DNA of 8,277 bases from Actinobacteria bacterium BACL4 MAG-120820-bin23 (lineage in GTDB: Bacteria; Actinomycetota; Actinomycetes; Nanopelagicales; Nanopelagicaceae), in the NCBI GenBank assembly GCA_001437855.1, contig LIBD01000033.1, positions 1 to 8,277 of the forward strand, written 5' to 3'. The notes beneath the pieces are model-generated. The model had not been told where the DNA came from, made no database searches, and was given only the letters and a program-made list of their open reading frames with translations. This document shows positions 5,934-8,277 of this stretch, piece by piece. How positions within the stretch are numbered: position 1 is the stretch's first letter; every line of letters starts with the position of its first letter. The position numbers were made by a program, and so were the translations under genes.

Positions 5934-7328
5934 ATGAGTATCGCAGAGTTTCCTAACAACTCAGGTAGAGCTAGAGCTGCTGAGTTTGAGCGCACGCCAC
6001 CACAAGATGTGATTGCTGAACAATCTGTATTAGGTGGCATGCTGTTATCAAAGGATGCAATTAGTGATGTCGTTGAAATATTACGAGAGCGAGATTTTTA
6101 TCGCCCGGCACATGAATTAATTTATGACGCAATTGTTGATTTATATGGCAGAGGTGAGCCAGCTGATCCAGTAACTGTGGCAAGTGAGTTAACTAAGCGA
6201 GGAGATTTAGTTAGAGCAGGGGGTGCGCCATACCTGCACACATTGATCTCCTCTGTTCCAACGGCAGCTAATGCTGGGTATTACGCAAAGATAATTAGAG
6301 AGCGCGCAATTATGCGCAGATTAGTTGAGGCTGGTACCAAGATTGTGCAACTTGGCTACACCGAGGAGGGTGAGGTTGATGATGCAGTTGATCAAGCCCA
6401 AGCTGAAGTTTATGCGGTAACTGAGCGACGTGAATCAGATGATTATGTACAACTATCTCAATTACTACCAGATGCCTATGATGAGATTGAAAAGATTTCT
6501 GCCGGTGTTGTTGGACAAGGTGTTAAAACTGGATTTAAAGATTTAGATGCCCTAACAAATGGTTTTCATCCAGGAAATATGATTGTGTTGGCAGCACGTC
6601 CGGCAGTTGGTAAATCAACCCTCGGATTAGATATTGCCAGGTATGCCTCAATTCATAAGCGCGAGACCTCAGTTATCTTCTCACTTGAAATGAGTAAATC
6701 CGAGATCACAATGCGAATGCTTTCAGCTGAGGCCAGAGTGCCATTAAATAACATTAGATCTGGCCGATTAAATGAAGAAGAGTGGTCGAGGATGGCCCGG
6801 CGTATGGGTGAGATCTCAGATGCACCAATGTTTATTGATGATTCTGCAAATCTTTCGTTAATGGAGATTCGGGCAAAGGCTAGAAGATTAAAGCAGCGCC
6901 ATGATTTAAAGCTGATTGTGATTGATTATCTGCAACTTATGACCAGCGGTAAGCGAGTGGAAAATAGGCAGCAAGAGGTCTCTGAGTTCTCTCGGCAATT
7001 AAAGTTATTAGCTAAAGAGTTAAATGTGCCAGTTGTTGCCATCTCGCAGTTGAATCGATCTCCAGAGCAGCGAACTGATAAAAAACCAATGCTCTCTGAT
7101 TTGCGTGAATCTGGCTCAATTGAGCAGGATGCAGATGTGGTTATTTTGCTTCATCGAGAAGATCTCTATGACTCACAAAATAGATCAGGTGAGGCTGATT
7201 TAATTGTGGCTAAGCATCGAAACGGACCAACTAGAACAATCACCGTGGCCTCGCAATTACATATTGCCAGATTTACCGATATGGCAACTACCTTTGCGCC
7301 AGTTGAGAAGTTTGTTAAAGATAATTAA
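5934..7328 (+). CDS. dnaB: Replicative DNA helicase DnaB
   Basis: DnaB is the hexameric helicase that unwinds DNA at the fork and recruits primase. The 464-residue protein has a short leader, the N-terminal helical domain starting at PPQDVIAEQSVLGGMLLS (22-39), a linker (about 150-195) and the RecA-like motor. Visible motifs are Walker A ARPAVGKST (221-229), SLEMS with catalytic Glu252, Walker B LIVIDYLQLM (327-336), SQLNRSPEQR (371-380), the SDLRESGSIEQDADVV block (388-403) and KHRNGPT (427-433) holding the arginine-finger Lys/Arg. Length is that of an uninterrupted DnaB; unlike M. tuberculosis DnaB it carries no intein at the Walker A or later site. ATG 5934 follows GGGAGG by 8 bases. It is transcribed separately from rplI, behind a cluster of DnaA-like boxes. 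Its stop TAA shares two bases with the stop of the convergent carbonic anhydrase. Confidence 0.97.
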   Translation: MSIAEFPNNSGRARAAEFERTPPQDVIAEQSVLGGMLLSKDAISDVVEILRERDFYRPAHELIYDAIVDLYGRGEPADPVTVASELTKRGDLVRAGGAPYLHTLISSVPTAANAGYYAKIIRERAIMRRLVEAGTKIVQLGYTEEGEVDDAVDQAQAEVYAVTERRESDDYVQLSQLLPDAYDEIEKISAGVVGQGVKTGFKDLDALTNGFHPGNMIVLAARPAVGKSTLGLDIARYASIHKRETSVIFSLEMSKSEITMRMLSAEARVPLNNIRSGRLNEEEWSRMARRMGEISDAPMFIDDSANLSLMEIRAKARRLKQRHDLKLIVIDYLQLMTSGKRVENRQQEVSEFSRQLKLLAKELNVPVVAISQLNRSPEQRTDKKPMLSDLRESGSIEQDADVVILLHREDLYDSQNRSGEADLIVAKHRNGPTRTITVASQLHIARFTDMATTFAPVEKFVKDN

Positions 7329-7816
7329 ATCTTAGTTAAGCTACCGCTTTTGACATCATAAATTGCACCAACTATAGAAATTCCTTTTGGTAGCAACGGG
7401 AATTGCTCAATTCTTACCAAATCAGATTTTAAAGCAGCCAGTTGATCAGTTACCGTTCTAATCTCAATACTTCTAGTATCAATACCACTTTTTTCAAAAA
7501 TAGCTGCATGAATCTGCTCTTCACTACCACTTGCCATCTTGCAATCAGTATGCGGCATTACTAACACTCTACTGACATTAAGTAAGTTAGTTGCCAAAAT
7601 TAATGTTCGAAGCACATCCTCAGTTACTCTAGCTCCAGCATTACGCAATATTTTGGCATCCCCAGCCTTCATGCCAACAATTTTAAGTGGATCAATTCGA
7701 GAGTCCATGCAGGTAACAATTGCTAACCCCTTTTTAGCTTGTCCAGTTAAATCTTGGGATTTAAACTCCTTTATAAACTCTTTATTTGCCTCAAATAGGT
7801 CATCAAAATTACTCAT
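7325..7816 (-). CDS. Beta-class carbonic anhydrase
   Basis: This zinc enzyme interconverts CO2 and bicarbonate in the cytoplasm, supplying bicarbonate to carboxylases and buffering pH. The 163-residue protein has the beta-class metal ligands Cys36 (in TCMDSR), His89 and Cys92 (in PHTDC), and the Asp38/Arg40 dyad that controls the zinc-bound water. RNAGARVTEDVLRTL (58-72) is another family block. Length equals the compact actinobacterial group that includes M. tuberculosis Rv1284, which is also 163 residues. There is no signal peptide. ATG at 7816-7814 overlaps the stop of the upstream transporter gene as ATGA, so translation is probably coupled; a GGCGAG stretch about 7-12 bases upstream is a modest ribosome site. 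It is convergent with dnaB, with stops overlapping at TTAA and no terminator between them. Confidence 0.93.
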   Translation of the reverse strand: MSNFDDLFEANKEFIKEFKSQDLTGQAKKGLAIVTCMDSRIDPLKIVGMKAGDAKILRNAGARVTEDVLRTLILATNLLNVSRVLVMPHTDCKMASGSEEQIHAAIFEKSGIDTRSIEIRTVTDQLAALKSDLVRIEQFPLLPKGISIVGAIYDVKSGSLTKI

Positions 7817-8277
7817 GATTTGCTCGCCACTTTTCGTGCCTTATCAGCTAAATAGATACCAAATAACACTACCGCACAACCAATAAGTTGAATGGTAGTA
7901 AAGGCCTCACTTAATAACCACCAAGCAATTACACCAGCAAATATTGGCTCGATCATGCCAATAACACTACTAGTGCTAGCTGATAACTCTCTGATACCAG
8001 TAACTGTTAGTAGGTAAGGAATAACTGTGCCAATTACTACAATCCAAAGTATTAAGGCCCAACCCGGAGCTGTGTAATTAGATAGCTCACCTTGTAGTGA
8101 GTAGGTATTGGTTAAGAACTCAAATGGGAAGTTCCACCACGGCAAAATTAATGCAAAGAAAATCGCTGCCACTGACATTCCCCAAGTTATTAAGGAAAGT
8201 GAGGTTCGAGTTTGGGAGAGCTTATCGGCGAAGATAAAGTAAAGGGCAAGAGCTAGGGCATCTAAAAATGCGACAAA
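7813..8277 (-). CDS. EamA (DMT) family transporter, C-terminal part (start beyond right edge)
   Basis: The minus-strand frame is open from base 8277 to the TGA at 7815-7813, giving 154 residues. An internal ATG at 8178 could be mistaken for the start, but 33 further in-frame codons upstream also read as family sequence (ALALALYFIFADKLSQTRTS, then ITWG). The fragment has about five hydrophobic helices and ends in EPIFAGVIAWWLLSEAFT then a last helix GCAVVLFGIYLADKARK, the usual close of an EamA domain. This is the second of the two EamA repeats; the first lies outside the window. Members of the drug/metabolite transporter superfamily move small metabolites across the inner membrane, but the substrate cannot be predicted. 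The stop overlaps the carbonic anhydrase start by four bases, so the two genes form an operon. Confidence 0.85.
   Translation of the reverse strand, partial: FVAFLDALALALYFIFADKLSQTRTSLSLITWGMSVAAIFFALILPWWNFPFEFLTNTYSLQGELSNYTAPGWALILWIVVIGTVIPYLLTVTGIRELSASTSSVIGMIEPIFAGVIAWWLLSEAFTTIQLIGCAVVLFGIYLADKARKVASKS

Noticed and set aside
7539..7886. Plus-strand reading frame of 115 codons opposite the carbonic anhydrase
   Set aside because: The minus strand carries an intact beta-carbonic anhydrase with all zinc ligands; the plus-strand product shows no recognisable pattern.
1..8277. Defence island, mobile element, CRISPR array or biosynthetic cluster
   Set aside because: No transposase, integrase, repeat-spacer array, nuclease or toxin gene is seen; the plus-strand genes follow the conserved actinobacterial core order.

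Overview
This window carries a conserved chromosomal housekeeping cluster from a low-GC actinobacterium. The plus-strand gene order is DUF5318 protein, bifunctional penicillin-binding protein, multi-pass membrane protein, rpsF, ssb, rpsR, rplI, dnaB. This matches the order known from Mycobacterium tuberculosis (Rv0049, ponA1, Rv0051/Rv0052, rpsF, ssb, rpsR1, rplI, Rv0057, dnaB). The DNA is clearly AT-rich, with A/T-ending codons preferred and A/T runs common. Actinobacterial order combined with low GC and tight gene packing suggests a streamlined freshwater lineage such as acI/Candidatus Nanopelagicales. The lineage is an inference from composition and synteny, not from a marker search.

Layout. 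At 1-210 (minus) lies the N-terminal part of an MFS-like permease that runs off the left edge, diverging from the plus-strand cluster across about 54 bases. From 265 to 3819, three closely packed genes (DUF5318, PBP1, GT87/DUF2029-like membrane protein) form an envelope block with gaps of 15 and 3 bases. A GC-rich structured leader (about 3834-3885) precedes the rpsF-ssb-rpsR-rplI block, which ends in a strong intrinsic terminator at 5589-5616. A 317-base gene-free stretch (5617-5933) precedes dnaB. It holds a cluster of DnaA-box-like nonamers and an imperfect palindrome. dnaB converges with a minus-strand pair, a beta-carbonic anhydrase and an EamA-family transporter (cut by the right edge), and shares the bases of its stop codon with the anhydrase.

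How the genes work together. The first block serves cell-wall synthesis: PBP1 polymerises and crosslinks peptidoglycan, and the membrane protein probably moves a lipid-linked sugar. The second block makes small-subunit proteins S6 and S18, large-subunit protein L9 and the single-strand DNA-binding protein. S6 and S18 bind each other in the ribosome and probably feed back on the leader RNA. DnaB is the replicative helicase, and the boxes upstream of it suggest DnaA-linked control. The minus-strand pair is unrelated (CO2/bicarbonate balance and small-metabolite export or uptake) and is translationally coupled by an ATGA overlap.

I see no CRISPR array, transposon, tRNA, rRNA, phage gene or defence system. 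The less ordinary signals are non-coding: the DnaA-box cluster, the competing stems in the rpsF leader, and a perfect short palindrome at the PBP/membrane-protein junction.
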